Positions 1 to 9,305 of a stretch of DNA of 12,577 nucleotides are shown piece after piece; position 1 is the stretch's first letter, and every line of letters starts with the position of its first letter. This DNA is from Flammula alnicola (Eukaryota > Basidiomycota > Agaricomycetes > Agaricales > Strophariaceae), in contig JADNRV010000807.1 in assembly GCA_015499995.1 (NCBI GenBank), positions 1 to 12,577 on the forward strand, written 5' to 3'. The position numbers were made by a program, and so were the translations under genes. A model generated the notes under the pieces. The model searched no databases, was not told where the DNA came from, and worked only from the letters and a program-made list of their open reading frames with translations.

Positions 1-444
1 AGGCGTGTCGAGCAAGAGGGGAAGGATTGAGATCTGCCAATGTGAGGTGCGATTGTGTCGGCGCGGTGTTGATTTACTTCCTTCCCCTCATCCTTGCCGA
101 TATGCAAGCTCACTCCGTCAATCTTGATAGTCAGACGAGATCCCTGCACCGACGACCATACATAACTGACGCGTTCCACCCTCCACGTCGAGCGCCTTTG
201 CGGAAGTAAATGCCACGAATGGACCGAAGACTGATGCTTCGAACGCGGATATGATCAGACATCCGGGCGAGCAACCATGGCGCAAGATATGTGCGGAGAA
301 TAAGAGAGAATGTGACGATTCTGATGAACCAAAGTAGAATGTGTTGAAAAGGTGTGATCAGGGGAACCTAGGAATAGAATAGAGGCGAGAATGATTAGAG
401 CGCGAAAAGGCGTAATATTGACGAAAATGACACTGCACAATCAT
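1..444 (-). CDS. FMP27/Hobbit (BLTP2-like) bridge lipid-transfer protein, N-terminal part, with apparent frameshift; runs off left edge
   Basis: Read leftward, the clearest exon (367 down to about 195) encodes a hydrophobic membrane segment (ILLWFIRIVTFSLILRTYLA) followed by basic, beta-like text RVRSISLRSIRGIYFRKG. This is how fungal FMP27/Hobbit proteins begin: a membrane anchor and then the lipid-binding beta groove, at ER-plasma membrane contacts. Near 191-200 this frame goes into an early stop, while similar text (WRVERVSYVWSSVQGSRLT, then KIDGVSLHIGKDEGKE) continues in another frame down to a donor at 77 (gtaaat). The next exon would start near 33 and run off the window. A two-codon first exon (ATG at 442-444, intron 368-438) is the only start I found that keeps the frame; it is weak. 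The frame change may be a base error, an allele defect or decay. Family assignment is by remembered resemblance; another chorein/BLTP-like protein is possible. Confidence 0.45.
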
Positions 445-1063
445 TAGCTTTAAAAATATTAGTACGGAGCAAGCACGTACGTTGCAATTTGAAGAGCTCC
501 CTAACACGAACAGAGGTCAATTTCTGCGACAGGGTGTTTAATATGGTATAGCGCTCCGATGCGAGTTGAGGAATGTCAGCATGTGTCTCCGAGTTGAAAC
601 CTGGAACAAAATCTGGAACGGTTTTAGAAGATAAAGTAGGGCTCGGAATGAGTGGATGGAGGACAAGGGTCGTGCACTCTATCGTGCACTGTGTCAGCAT
701 GCAAACGCCGAGCTTAAATTATGCATGTGGCCTGTTGAAGGCCGTGGGGAGTAGTTGTCTCTTGGCGTAAGTCACTTCTTACCAATGTGAAACAAAGCGG
801 ATCAAACGGCCTTATCATTTTGCACGAAATTATTCCGAGTCCGACACTCTCGCCAGCGGCCAGTCGCAAGTTCAACATACAAAAGTCCGTCCTTTAGAGT
901 GTCAGTCGACTTATCTCGAGGTATTATGTACACTGTTATTACTAATCTATAAATCTCCCATACAGTAAATAACTAGAATAATACATAGAACATGGGTAAT
1001 GGCCACAAGGCTGAGTGTTCGAACTTCGACAAAATGGGAAATTGCTCAAGGCGAAGGAGAAAT
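445..1063. other. Intergenic region between the FMP27-like 5' end and the DPB2 3' end; no gene recognised
   Basis: Both neighbours are on the minus strand, so this stretch should hold the DPB2 3' UTR and terminator (right part) and the promoter/5' UTR of the FMP27-like gene (left part). A good intron-like segment on the minus strand at about 433-480 (gtacgt donor, ctaat box, gtgcag acceptor) could be a 5' UTR intron of the FMP27-like gene; if it is used, it would remove the weak ATG proposed at 442-444. Short open frames exist on both strands but resemble no family I know and lack a coherent gene structure. I see no tRNA or repeat here. Confidence 0.4.
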
Positions 1064-3266
1064 TCAATCTTCTTCATCGAACTCCAGTATACTGTGAAGC
1101 AAATGGGTCAGATATGTTTCAGTAAGATGCATGACCCAGACCTACCACTCTTCCGAGTTGACCTCGGCAGGAGTGTATGTAGAGAACGCTAACGCTTTTC
1201 CAACAAAACTTCCAGGATTGAAAACATGACATCCAGTATATGTCACCTTATAGCTATCGTACTTGTCTGCGAGAATGAGCTGCAGTGAAAGGTGAGATCG
1301 GCTTCTGCAAGAGGGTGGCGTGTTGACGTACCGCTGTCGGTAATGGATAAAGACGGAGGCTGTGATCATAGTCCGAAAGAACGGGTTGGATATCAATGGT
1401 GAGAGGACTGAGGTGACTTTGATCCAGAATCGATTGCACCAACTGGGATTCTGTCAGTGCTATAATACCGAGCATGAAAGCAAAAAAAAAACTCACGAAT
1501 CGTTTCAAATCCTCACTTTTCACGTCAGGTTTGACGCCTACCACATTTCGTAGCATCCTTGCCATTAAGTCCTCCCGGAAAATGACTATTTCTTGATCAA
1601 AAAATTTGATACGACATGGATTACTCGCAAAGTGGACCTTAGGTACTTTGGTCTTCAGTCTGCCAGTGAGAGTTGACAGCAAGGGTCTTCGAGGCAAGGT
1701 GGAGTTGACAGTGATATCCAAAGGCCCCGGAACAAAAATAAAATGCGTGGATCGCGTTATCAGTGGATAAGCCGCAATCAGGTTTGCCAGAGCATCAAAA
1801 TTGTCTGATGTTGTCGCAAGTAATCAGATATGTGCAGGACAATGCATCACAAATGTTCCTACCTTGGTATATTTGGACATCTCGGCCATTACCATGAGCA
1901 ATCGACTTGCTGGTAAAATTACCGCACATAACGATGATCCTTGGAATGAAGTCATTTTCGATACAGTTGTCGAACATCTTTTGAATTCCAGGGAGTGTTT
2001 GTGGATGGTCTAGCCAGACGTCGGAGAGAAAGAAGAAATGTAGTTCCGGTATTTCTTCTCGTATCCGAACTTTGAATTGCGCCTGATACATATATTAGTC
2101 GAGAGTTCATTAAACGAGGAAGCAAGACCTGCATCTTCCAGGAGTGATGTGGCGCCCTTTCCAAGGAAGTCAATATGACCATAAATTGACCTTGGGTCAC
2201 CGGTATGTCTCAATACATCTACAGATGCAGGTAGACTTACCTTGCGGTTTCTCGTGATTCGCAAGGAGGTTGACCAATCGCGATTATCTCGAGGGTTGCC
2301 TCCTCCGTGTATTCTCCTTCAACAAGAGCAAAACAACCTTCGCTGAAAAGTCCATCACCTGGGTCATCCTGAGATAGATGGTCAATGACTTTTCTGGGAT
2401 ATAGAGGCACAAGCTTACGAGCGAGGAGAAATCGAGTTCAACAGAGCCATCCGCGTCTTCCAAGCATAATTTTCCTTCCTTGTTATATGCCAACATTCCC
2501 AAGAGAAGAAATCTCTCTCCAAATCGTCCCAACAATTGTTTTGTAGATTTGAGCTACCGCTTTGTTTTATAAAAGGTGGGATGTGAAGCGAGGAGTGGTC
2601 AGCTCACAGTAACAAGTTTTTCCCGATCGCGTGAAGGCAGAGTAGATGGAGCAAAGTGTTCATTCCTAAGGACGCATTGCTTGATGATATTGAGTCTATC
2701 GCGTATTGAGATTACCCTTGATTCGGGCGAACCTGAAGAAGTCAACGGCGCTGGACTCCTGTGCACTTTTTGTATTAAGAAAGGGATAGAACTCCGCAGA
2801 ATAGACTGACTTTTCAAAGGTTCCACGCTCTTGCGACCATGTCCACCGAGGCATCTCGAAGGCATCTATGAAGAATAGATGGTTCTCTGGATCAATCAAC
2901 TCTTTCTCAACTTGAGTGCGTTCTCCTTGGTCCTGAAGGGATTCGTAAACTCTCTTCAGAACATCGACCGAGACTTTCATTATTGCGTCTGTTAGGAACC
3001 GTCAGCCTAGAAATTCTGAGAGAAACACATTTGACGCGCCATCCTGTTTATTGTACTCCTTAGCAAGCGTTTCCAAACTCGACTCCACATCAGCATCTTC
3101 TATCTCGTGTTGATCCAATATTTCTTCGATAAACTGCAATGCGTCAGGACCAAGCGAGTTACTGAACTTCCGAAACACCTGTATCTAACTGGTCAACGCT
3201 TTATGCACACCAAGGGCCTCGATCTTGACGCACCTTGATAATTGTTCTTTGACGGACATCAGCCAT
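1064..3266 (-). CDS. DPB2: DNA polymerase epsilon subunit B (Dpb2/POLE2)
   Basis: This is the essential non-catalytic second subunit of the leading-strand replicase Pol epsilon, which links the polymerase to the CMG helicase via GINS. Twelve exons (minus): 3266-3234, 3178-3040, 2988-2811, 2758-2608, 2553-2419, 2368-2241, 2190-2129, 2069-1863, 1804-1497, 1442-1332, 1279-1146, 1091-1064, giving 537 aa, close to human POLE2 (527). The helical N-domain covers about residues 1-60. The OB-fold part includes [20 protein letters not shown] and [15 protein letters not shown]. The C-terminal part is the inactive calcineurin-like phosphoesterase fold: [11 protein letters not shown] (about 287-298), VMCGNF (322-327) and FVPGP (368-372) stand where active enzymes have metal ligands. 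The tail [12 protein letters not shown] is typical. The start MADVRQR matches the family N-terminus. Exon 12 adds an acidic ILEFDEED end; if its 54-nt intron is retained, translation stops two bases after the donor. Intron 2 (2989-3039) needs a GC donor. The gene is divergent from the PHAF1-like gene. Confidence 0.95.
2989..3039 (-). other. GC-AG intron (DPB2 intron 2)
   Basis: The reading frame before (…YNKQD) and after ([12 protein letters not shown]…) can only be joined in phase 1, and no GT donor gives that phase in the interval. The donor GATG|gcgcgt with acceptor ctaacag fits and gives a 51-nt intron, the same size as its neighbours. It resembles the gtgcgt donor of intron 1 with T changed to C. 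Confidence 0.7.
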
Positions 3267-3575
3267 ATCGAGACGCGTTTTCCACTTCTCCCTTAATTAT
3301 CAAGTATTGAGAAAAAAGTCAGCGAACCTGGAGTCGGGTAGGTCTGTTAAATTACCTGAATGGACGGATGCCAGGACAAAATGCCTGATGTTGAAGAGGT
3401 TGAACACCACTAACACTCAGGCTCTTGCTGAAGCCTGACACTTCTAACGCCGCGTGCCAGTACTCCACCGGGCCGCTCCTCGACTGGTGCTAGCTAAATC
3501 GGGACACCGTTGCGGGTTGAACGTTGAACGTTGACTCTCGAGTCACCCTCAACTTGAACCGCTTTCTACATAATA
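3267..3575. promoter_or_regulatory. Divergent promoter region, DPB2 (minus) / PHAF1-like (plus)
   Basis: About 309 bp separate the two start codons, so both promoters must lie here. An ACGCGT hexamer (MluI cell-cycle box, the MBF site of replication genes in yeasts) lies at 3273-3278, seven bases before the DPB2 ATG. The same hexamer occurs at several other places in the window, inside genes, so it is weak evidence. No clear TATA box. A tandem gttgaacgttgaacgttga (three copies of a GTTGA-containing unit) lies at about 3515-3535. Confidence 0.4.
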
Positions 3576-5113
3576 ATGTACTCTGCACTAGAAGTCGATC
3601 TAAGGCCTGGTGAAGGTTTCGATATCTTTGAAATTGGTGCTCATATCTCTTTGTTTTCCTTTCATCTACCAACTCAATACCTTTGAGCAGGAACTCCACT
3701 TTGGACGCTGCTTGACACCCTCCGCCGACACCCCCATGCTTATCCCCAGATAGACATCAAATATGACCCAGATACCTCATCTACGACACCGATAATCGTA
3801 CATGTTCGCCCTCACCTTGATCTCCTGTTCTCCGGGAAGCACCAGCGGCTTCACACAATATGTATCCGCAAGCTACGGGACCCTAATCCGCCAGTCACGG
3901 TGCAATACAAAGATAACATTTTGTCTTCACCGGAAGAAGTCTTGCGACGCGTTGGGGTGGGCAAGGTATTCGGCCCGACATATCTTGGCGACGAGCTCCG
4001 CTACCCCGGCATATGGTTTAGCTTTGACGAGGATAGAATCGGAGAAGGTTTGAAGGTGCCCCACGCAGGTGACCGTATGCAAGAGGTGAAACGCATTGTC
4101 ATATCCCAGATTGAACCGGAGGGAAAGGTACATGATGCTCTTGATGAGGTTAATGAATGCCCTGTCATGGTTGGCGACCTTGCACGCGCTGTTGTAAAGG
4201 TACATCTCCATCACCTCCAGACGACTTGATATCTCCTATACCCTTGTTCGTGAAGGTCCATGACGGGGTCATATTGTACTTTTACCCCACTGCCACATCA
4301 ACTCCACTACATATTCGGATAGGAGAGACAACTGCCCAGGATCTAACCCTCGACCTTGGCCCTCCACTGCGGGTTCATTACAAGGATGATGAAAGAATGA
4401 AAATACATGCAGCCGTAAAGGCAACAGAACCAGACGACGGAACAGGCTGTGAGATACCATTTCTCTTGTACCCAAGACTTGTCTCAACACAAGAGCTTTC
4501 AGATTTTTACAATTACTTCCAGTTCGGAATCGACTTTCTTATATCTGAAACGACGCATGTAGTGAGGAAGATCATCCTTCATACGAATGTGGTAAGCGTC
4601 CTTACTCCTCTCGTTGAAGAAGGTAACAGAAAAGTATCTGTACTTGAAGCCAGGTTCACCGTTATTCCAGCGTTACAAGAGATGTAACTGGGAAATAGAG
4701 GGCAAACCGGAGGACGATGAAGATGGTATGTCTTTAACCTTTCGATCTTGATGAATGTACTTAATATTGCACGTTTAGACACTCCACCACGGAAGCGCTT
4801 TTCTGACAGGGTACAAAAAATCTGCACATCAATTCTTTTACGTTTACTGCTGACAACCCCATCTTTTTGTCTGGTAGTTCGAGACCATCAGCCACTTCCT
4901 GAGTCCTCATGAGATACCTCCATCTATGTCACTGGACAGAACCGCCGATGAAGACCATTTAAGTCTACCAAATCCCACAACACATCGTACGTAGTTCTTT
5001 GACTGTCTACCTTCTATCTTTGCCAATCTCCGTTCGTCTTAGTTCATGGTTATGACGGAATAATACTGGAAGCCACTGACTTGTCGCAAGTCGTATCTGT
5101 AATGCTTTTTTAA
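3576..5113 (+). CDS. PHAF1/UPF0183 family protein (C16orf70/MYTHO homologue)
   Basis: Seven exons: 3576-3636, 3691-4199, 4256-4591, 4650-4725, 4779-4810, 4878-4986, 5043-5113, giving 397 aa, close to the family's usual 400-420. The family has highly conserved text, seen here as LRPGEGFDIFEIGTPLWTLL (residues 9-28), VRPHLDLLFSGKHQRLHTI, LSSPEEVLRRVGVGKVFGPT, LRYPGIWFSFDED and LDLGPPLRVHYKDDERMKIH, then a conserved NYFQFGIDFLI segment and an acidic patch EDDEDD. The C-terminus HGYDGIILEATDLSQVVSVM is also family-like. In animals PHAF1 associates with the phagophore together with BCAS3 and binds phosphoinositides; the fungal role is not established and is inferred only by homology. All splice borders keep the frame. 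The start ATG is the first in frame and matches the short family N-terminus. It converges on the REX3-like gene, 138 bp away. Confidence 0.92.
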
Positions 5114-5250
5114 TATTTAGCGGAAGAATGTACATAGTAAGGACTGCATCAACATTGTAAATTACACAACCGTCAAACAAAATAATTCGCCACACAGTAA
5201 GAAAACCAGTTTGAAATATGACTACATACACCAGGTAGTAATATTGCCAG

Positions 5251-7120
5251 CTATTGTACGGCCGACTTCTGTTTATTGAGAATATACCACCGGACAAGAT
5301 CCAATGTCGCACTGGCGTCTTCGACAGATGAATGCCCTTCAGTGGCATCGCCCATCTGAATCATCTTGCCCAATTTCTCGCGTACCCTTGATTGTTCCTC
5401 GAGTGAATTTCATTGTTCGAGTTGACAAAATATAGATACTTACAAATCTTTAAGCGACCTGCGATATGGCAGTCCCGCTCGATGTGGAAAGAGAAGGGCA
5501 GTGTCGATGCATCTATGATGGATGATTCGCAAGGTTTTGAGATCATTCTCGAGCGCGTGCCCAATGAGAATTGTGTTGGCATCGATCAAAGAGTTCAATG
5601 TCGTCCGCACGGATCCCAATGTGAGTAAGGCAGTGGCATAATTCTCTGGCGTGATACCTGAAAATCTTGTATTGTAATCTCTGGAGCATGTCAGGTTTTC
5701 CAGATATTGAGAGTTCTCTCAAAACTGACAAATGCTCACATTACATTCACACTATCATCCATCCGGACGAGCTGATCAAATACTTCTTTGCCGGATCCAT
5801 CAACAACTGACACTCGTGCAACTCGCAGGCCGCCAGTTGTATAGATCATTTCACAGTCTAGTGCAGCAACATCAAGCACCATACTGCGCGGCGAAGAGGG
5901 TAGAAACGAGAAAGCATGGCGGGAGTGAAGCTCTTCCACTTTCGATTCGTAGAATACATGCGGCCCATGTGAACAACCTTCACCATCCGCAACAGGCCTG
6001 GAGCAGCAGGTGTATGCACGAATTTTCTCGCCTGGCATAGAATAGTGCAAAGAAGTAAGAAAACAAAGAAGAGGTTGGTTCGAACCACTCACCATTTGCT
6101 CGAGTGTTGTATGGTTTTCCCCAGTGATAAACACATTTATCTGCCTCCTCCAAGTGCTTCACAAGAAAATATTGGGTACATCGCTCGCATTTCGCAATCT
6201 TTCCCTCTATAGATGGCTGTTCACCCCCAGGTCCTGGAGGGATTTCAACGAAATAACCCCACTGTTGTAAGTCGGTCACAGGGTGGATCAAAGATTCAAG
6301 AAGATCACTGGACAAGTGAAGAGAGTCGAGACTCCTTTGTGCTTCTGCACGAGCTGCAATATCAGCTTCTGTGCCAACAGATGGATGATTGATAGAGGTG
6401 GGTGTTGTCCTCCTCTTTAACGCTGCTACGCATTGAATAACGGCCTAACATCAATGAACAATAAGGGAGTTGTTTGAAAACGTGCAGGGAAGGCATACAT
6501 TGCGATATGTCAATTTGCTGGATTTCTTGTAAACCTCGTCTTCTTGCTTAAGAGCATGCTCAGATGCCAACGACGGATTTGCAGAGAGGACATGTTCGTA
6601 CAGAACAACAAACTGGTTATAAACCGTCTTCAACATTGTCTACACATGATGCATTAAGGGCAATATATATGATAAATCGGAGCAGTCGAAACGAACCTGC
6701 CGAACGGGAATTGGGACTTGAGATTGGGCTGCGTTGACTCTCAAGATTGGTACACCAGACTGAAAATGGGTTGAGGTTTTTCAGATTCTGAGGACTATGA
6801 ATGCTGATTCTGACCTCAGTGTGTGAAGCAGAAGGCACGGCCAAGGGCCTCTGTGTTGGCCCAACCTTTTGGAATTTTCGCGGAGGTTCCGCAGATATCG
6901 ATGTTACTTTGGCAGGGGAGGCGACTGCTGGGCGCTTAGCGGGTATAACGGAGTCATTGGACTTCTTTCGTGCGGGTGTGGACAGTGACGGAGGAGGCAG
7001 TCTTATTAGGGGCCTGGGCTGGGGTATATCAGAAGAATGGGAGTAGATACAATGTGGCCGAGCGCATGTGTCACGCTCAGGACAGGCTAGGTCCTTGAAA
7101 AGTCCAAGGTTTGCAAACAT
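5251..7120 (-). CDS. REX3: RNA exonuclease, REX3/REXO1 type (DEDDh 3'-5' exonuclease with N-terminal CCCH finger)
   Basis: Likely trims 3' ends of structured RNAs (in yeast, Rex3 matures RNase MRP RNA and others). Seven exons (minus): 7120-6815, 6759-6697, 6639-6499, 6444-6093, 6031-5740, 5680-5444, 5386-5251, giving 508 aa. Residues 13-28 form a CCCH finger (C13, C19, C24, H28) in FKDLACPERDTCARPHCIYS plus H28. A low-complexity Pro/Ser/Lys linker follows. A second zinc-knuckle-like region is CERC…CVYHWGK in exon 4, followed by YTCCSRP and GCSHGPHVF. The exonuclease domain occupies about 340-500: exo I LDCEM (D346, E348), exo II GHALENDL (D431), exo III GHSSVEDA (H482, D487). All four acidic residues and the histidine are present, so it should be active. 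The VREKLGK junction uses an aag acceptor and is fixed by frame. REX3 rather than REXO1/REX1 is inferred from size and the N-terminal finger. Confidence 0.88.
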
Positions 7121-7366
7121 AAGTATAGGCAGAATATTGAAGAACAAAGCTTTAAGCTTTAAGTTTGAAGCTTTTGAAGCTTTGCAAATTGAAGACTTGA
7201 AAGCTTCAGCGCTTCAGCTTCAAAGTAGCCTGATCACATGCCAATAACGTTCAGGTGATTGCCGAACACCTCCGAACAGCTTGCGCGTTGATTCTTCAAT
7301 TTCTTGTCAGAATTCTTGACGCGTGGATTATTCCACCTCACACCCTCTTGACGCGGATCGAATACC
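7121..7366. promoter_or_regulatory. Divergent promoter region, REX3-like (minus) / LAG1 (plus)
   Basis: The 246 bp between the two start codons must carry both promoters. The half nearer the REX3-like gene is filled by an AAGCTT-rich repeat (7145-7226). The half nearer LAG1 is ordinary mixed sequence with no TATA box that I can see. Confidence 0.45.
7145..7226. repeat. AAGCTT-rich degenerate tandem/inverted repeat
   Basis: Within about 82 bp the hexamer AAGCTT occurs five times (7147, 7154, 7168, 7177, 7201), mostly as ttgaagctt or aaagctttaa variants, with related cttcag/cttcaaag units at the right end. AAGCTT is its own reverse complement, so the block reads much the same on both strands and could fold. 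It begins 25 bp upstream of the REX3-like start codon. It could be a small microsatellite-like expansion, a dispersed element, or a binding-site cluster. Confidence 0.7.
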
Positions 7367-9120
7367 ATGTCCACAGGCAAGGAGAAGGCAAGGAAACGTC
7401 CGAACTCGTTTCGAGTAAAGACAAATGGCATTGAGTCTGTTCCCGTTTTCAGTAAATTCCATTGCACGTTACTTACTCCAAACAGAGACGACAGAAATCA
7501 TCACCTCACGGGACCATTCCTCCCACAGACGTATGTTTCGTTTTCTCTGCCACCAACTTCGCGTGTTCATTGCTCTATTCAGCCCTCTAGGTTCTTCAAC
7601 GCCTGCACGAAGCTCTTCGCCTGCTATTTCTAGTGCTTTTGCGGCCAAGGTTGCAAAGCGCTCAGCATTCGTTCGATGGGCTGTCGATCCATGTAATATT
7701 TCGAATGACATAGTTCTGGCTGCAGTCGCTGATATACGTCTTAGCCATCTCCTTCAAGCTTCTTCTCCTGCCCATCGTGCTCTACATTAACTGGGAGCTT
7801 TTGGCCCCCTATGTCAAACCGGGCGCACCAAATCCCTTTTCTTCAATATTCATGATTACAGGCTATATACCTACTTCTACACCCGAAGATCCGCGTTACA
7901 GGAAGACTTGGTGGGATATAGCTTTCATCGCTTACTATGTCGTCGTCTTCTCCTTCATTCGTCAATTACTGGCCATCACAGTGTCCCGACCGTTGGCGAG
8001 CTATTTTGGTCTCAAACGCGAAACCAAGGTTGACCGGTTTGGAGAACAAACGTACGCCCTGTTTTACTTCATGTTTTTCGGTGCTTGGGGTTATGTTCGT
8101 GCTCGCCTTTCTGTCGGCGATATTTCAATCTCATCCTTTTCTTTCTAGCGTGTTATGACACAGCTTCCAACGTATTGGTATAACACTTCGGAATTTTGGA
8201 AGGGTCAGTGCTGCATTTCATATTTAATTTCTTTCTCACCCTTTCCCTGCAGGTTACCCTTTCTGGGATTTGAAGCCAGAACTCAAGAGTTACTACCTCA
8301 TTCAATTTGCGTATTGGTGGCAACAATTGCTCGTCCTTGTTTTGGGTTTAGAAAAGCCAAGAAAAGATTACTGGGAACTTGTCGCTCATCATTTTGTAAC
8401 TCTGTGGCTCATAGGGTACGTTTCAAAGGATTTTCCGCTTCTCGCCTCTTACCCCCGTCTATCAGGTGGAGCTATCTTGTGAATCTGACTTATATCGGAA
8501 ATGCTGTCTATATGAGCATGGATATACCCGACACTTTTTTGGCTGTGAGTTGGCTCATCTCTTCAGCAACTTTGATTATTAATTGTTTTATTATTTCTTA
8601 GTGCTCCAAATTATTGAATTACATTCAGTGGAACACTGCTAAAGTCTATTCGTTCGGTGTATTTTTCGCAGTCTGGACGTGCGTGCTTTTGTATATATTC
8701 CTTTGTCTGCTTCTCATTCAATATAGGTATTTCCGGCATTATCTGAATATTTGGATCCTTTGGTCGGTCTGGTACGAACAACCTAACATTCCGTACGTTG
8801 CTTCTTGGGGAAACGAGTGTTTTCAATGACTTGAATATTCCTAGGGAATGGACCAAGCACTGGAGTTGGTCCGAAGGTGTATACATGCCGGGATGGATGC
8901 AATATCAGATTTTCTTGCCGTTGTTCCTGTTGCAAGGCCTAAATCTGTTCTGGTATTATCTCATGTTTAAAATCCTCTATAGGCAGGTCGTTTATTATGT
9001 CGTAATATTATTCCCAGCTCATATCACTCTTACAGAGGCATCATGACCAGCGAGGTCGATGATCATCGTTCAGACGACGAAGGTGATGATGACGACATAC
9101 CCGACAAGAAAGTCGACTAG
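7367..9120 (+). CDS. LAG1: Ceramide synthase Lag1/Lac1 (TLC domain)
   Basis: Acyl-CoA-dependent N-acylation of sphingoid bases in the ER membrane. Ten exons: 7367-7530, 7583-7692, 7745-8094, 8149-8203, 8253-8415, 8466-8544, 8602-8678, 8727-8792, 8845-8982, 9036-9120, giving 428 aa, a normal fungal length. After a cytosolic Ser/Pro-rich N-terminus come several membrane segments (first at about 95-111). The TLC core includes [33 protein letters not shown], the catalytic His pair H272-H273 in [19 protein letters not shown], and the Lag1 motif acids D300 and D303 in YMSMDIPD. The C-tail [16 protein letters not shown] carries a casein kinase 2-type site (S413) and the protein ends KKVD, a KKxx ER-retrieval form. 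The last intron (8983-9035) needs a GC donor to keep this tail in frame. The fungal LAG1 and LAC1 paralogues cannot be told apart here. Confidence 0.95.
8983..9035 (+). other. GC-AG intron with competing GT donor 4 nt downstream (LAG1 last intron)
   Basis: The exon 9 end is TAT AG and the next in-frame text (GIMTSEVDD) starts with one base after cttacag, so phase 2 is required. The donor that fits is AG|gcaggt. A GT donor four bases further on (8987) leads to the frame [10 protein letters not shown] and a stop, which removes the acidic tail and the KKxx end. Confidence 0.75.
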
Positions 9121-9305
9121 GTCAATACCTCGTAATTTCGAAGATGCTTCTCTCCTCTGCTCCGTGGAATTCTCGTAAGGATATCTATCCTTCCCCTGTT
9201 ATTCGCTAGTAACGCTTGCCAAGAAAAAGTGGTATTATACGTTATTTAATCTTTCAAGATATCTCGTCCTACATAGAGTCTCGCTGATATTGGCTAATAC
9301 CCTTT
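9121..9305. other. Convergent 3' intergenic region, LAG1 / GFD2-like
   Basis: This 185-bp stretch holds the 3' UTRs of two genes that run towards each other. No gene or terminator structure is recognised. Confidence 0.5.

Noticed and set aside
395..700. A 101-codon open frame on the minus strand upstream of the FMP27-like gene
   Set aside because: It matches no family I know, it opens on a start without gene context, and it contains an intron-like segment. It is better explained as promoter or 5' UTR sequence.
992..1192. Plus-strand open frame of 66 codons over the DPB2 3' end
   Set aside because: It lies antisense to the last DPB2 exons and intron, and its composition looks like shadow translation.
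3281..3490. Possible in-frame 5' extension of DPB2 (an open stretch upstream of MADVRQR joined through a gtaatt…ttaag intron)
   Set aside because: It contains no ATG before an in-frame stop, and the family N-terminus aligns from MADVRQR, so it is at most a 5' UTR exon.
6070..6095. ggttcgaacc string resembling a tRNA B box (another reverse-strand one near 12055)
   Set aside because: No A box, acceptor stem or cloverleaf can be drawn around either, and the first sits inside a REX3-like intron.
7469..7711. Minus-strand open frame over LAG1 exons 1-2
   Set aside because: It is antisense to a gene with a frame-perfect exon structure; a shadow of the Ser/Ala-rich N-terminus.
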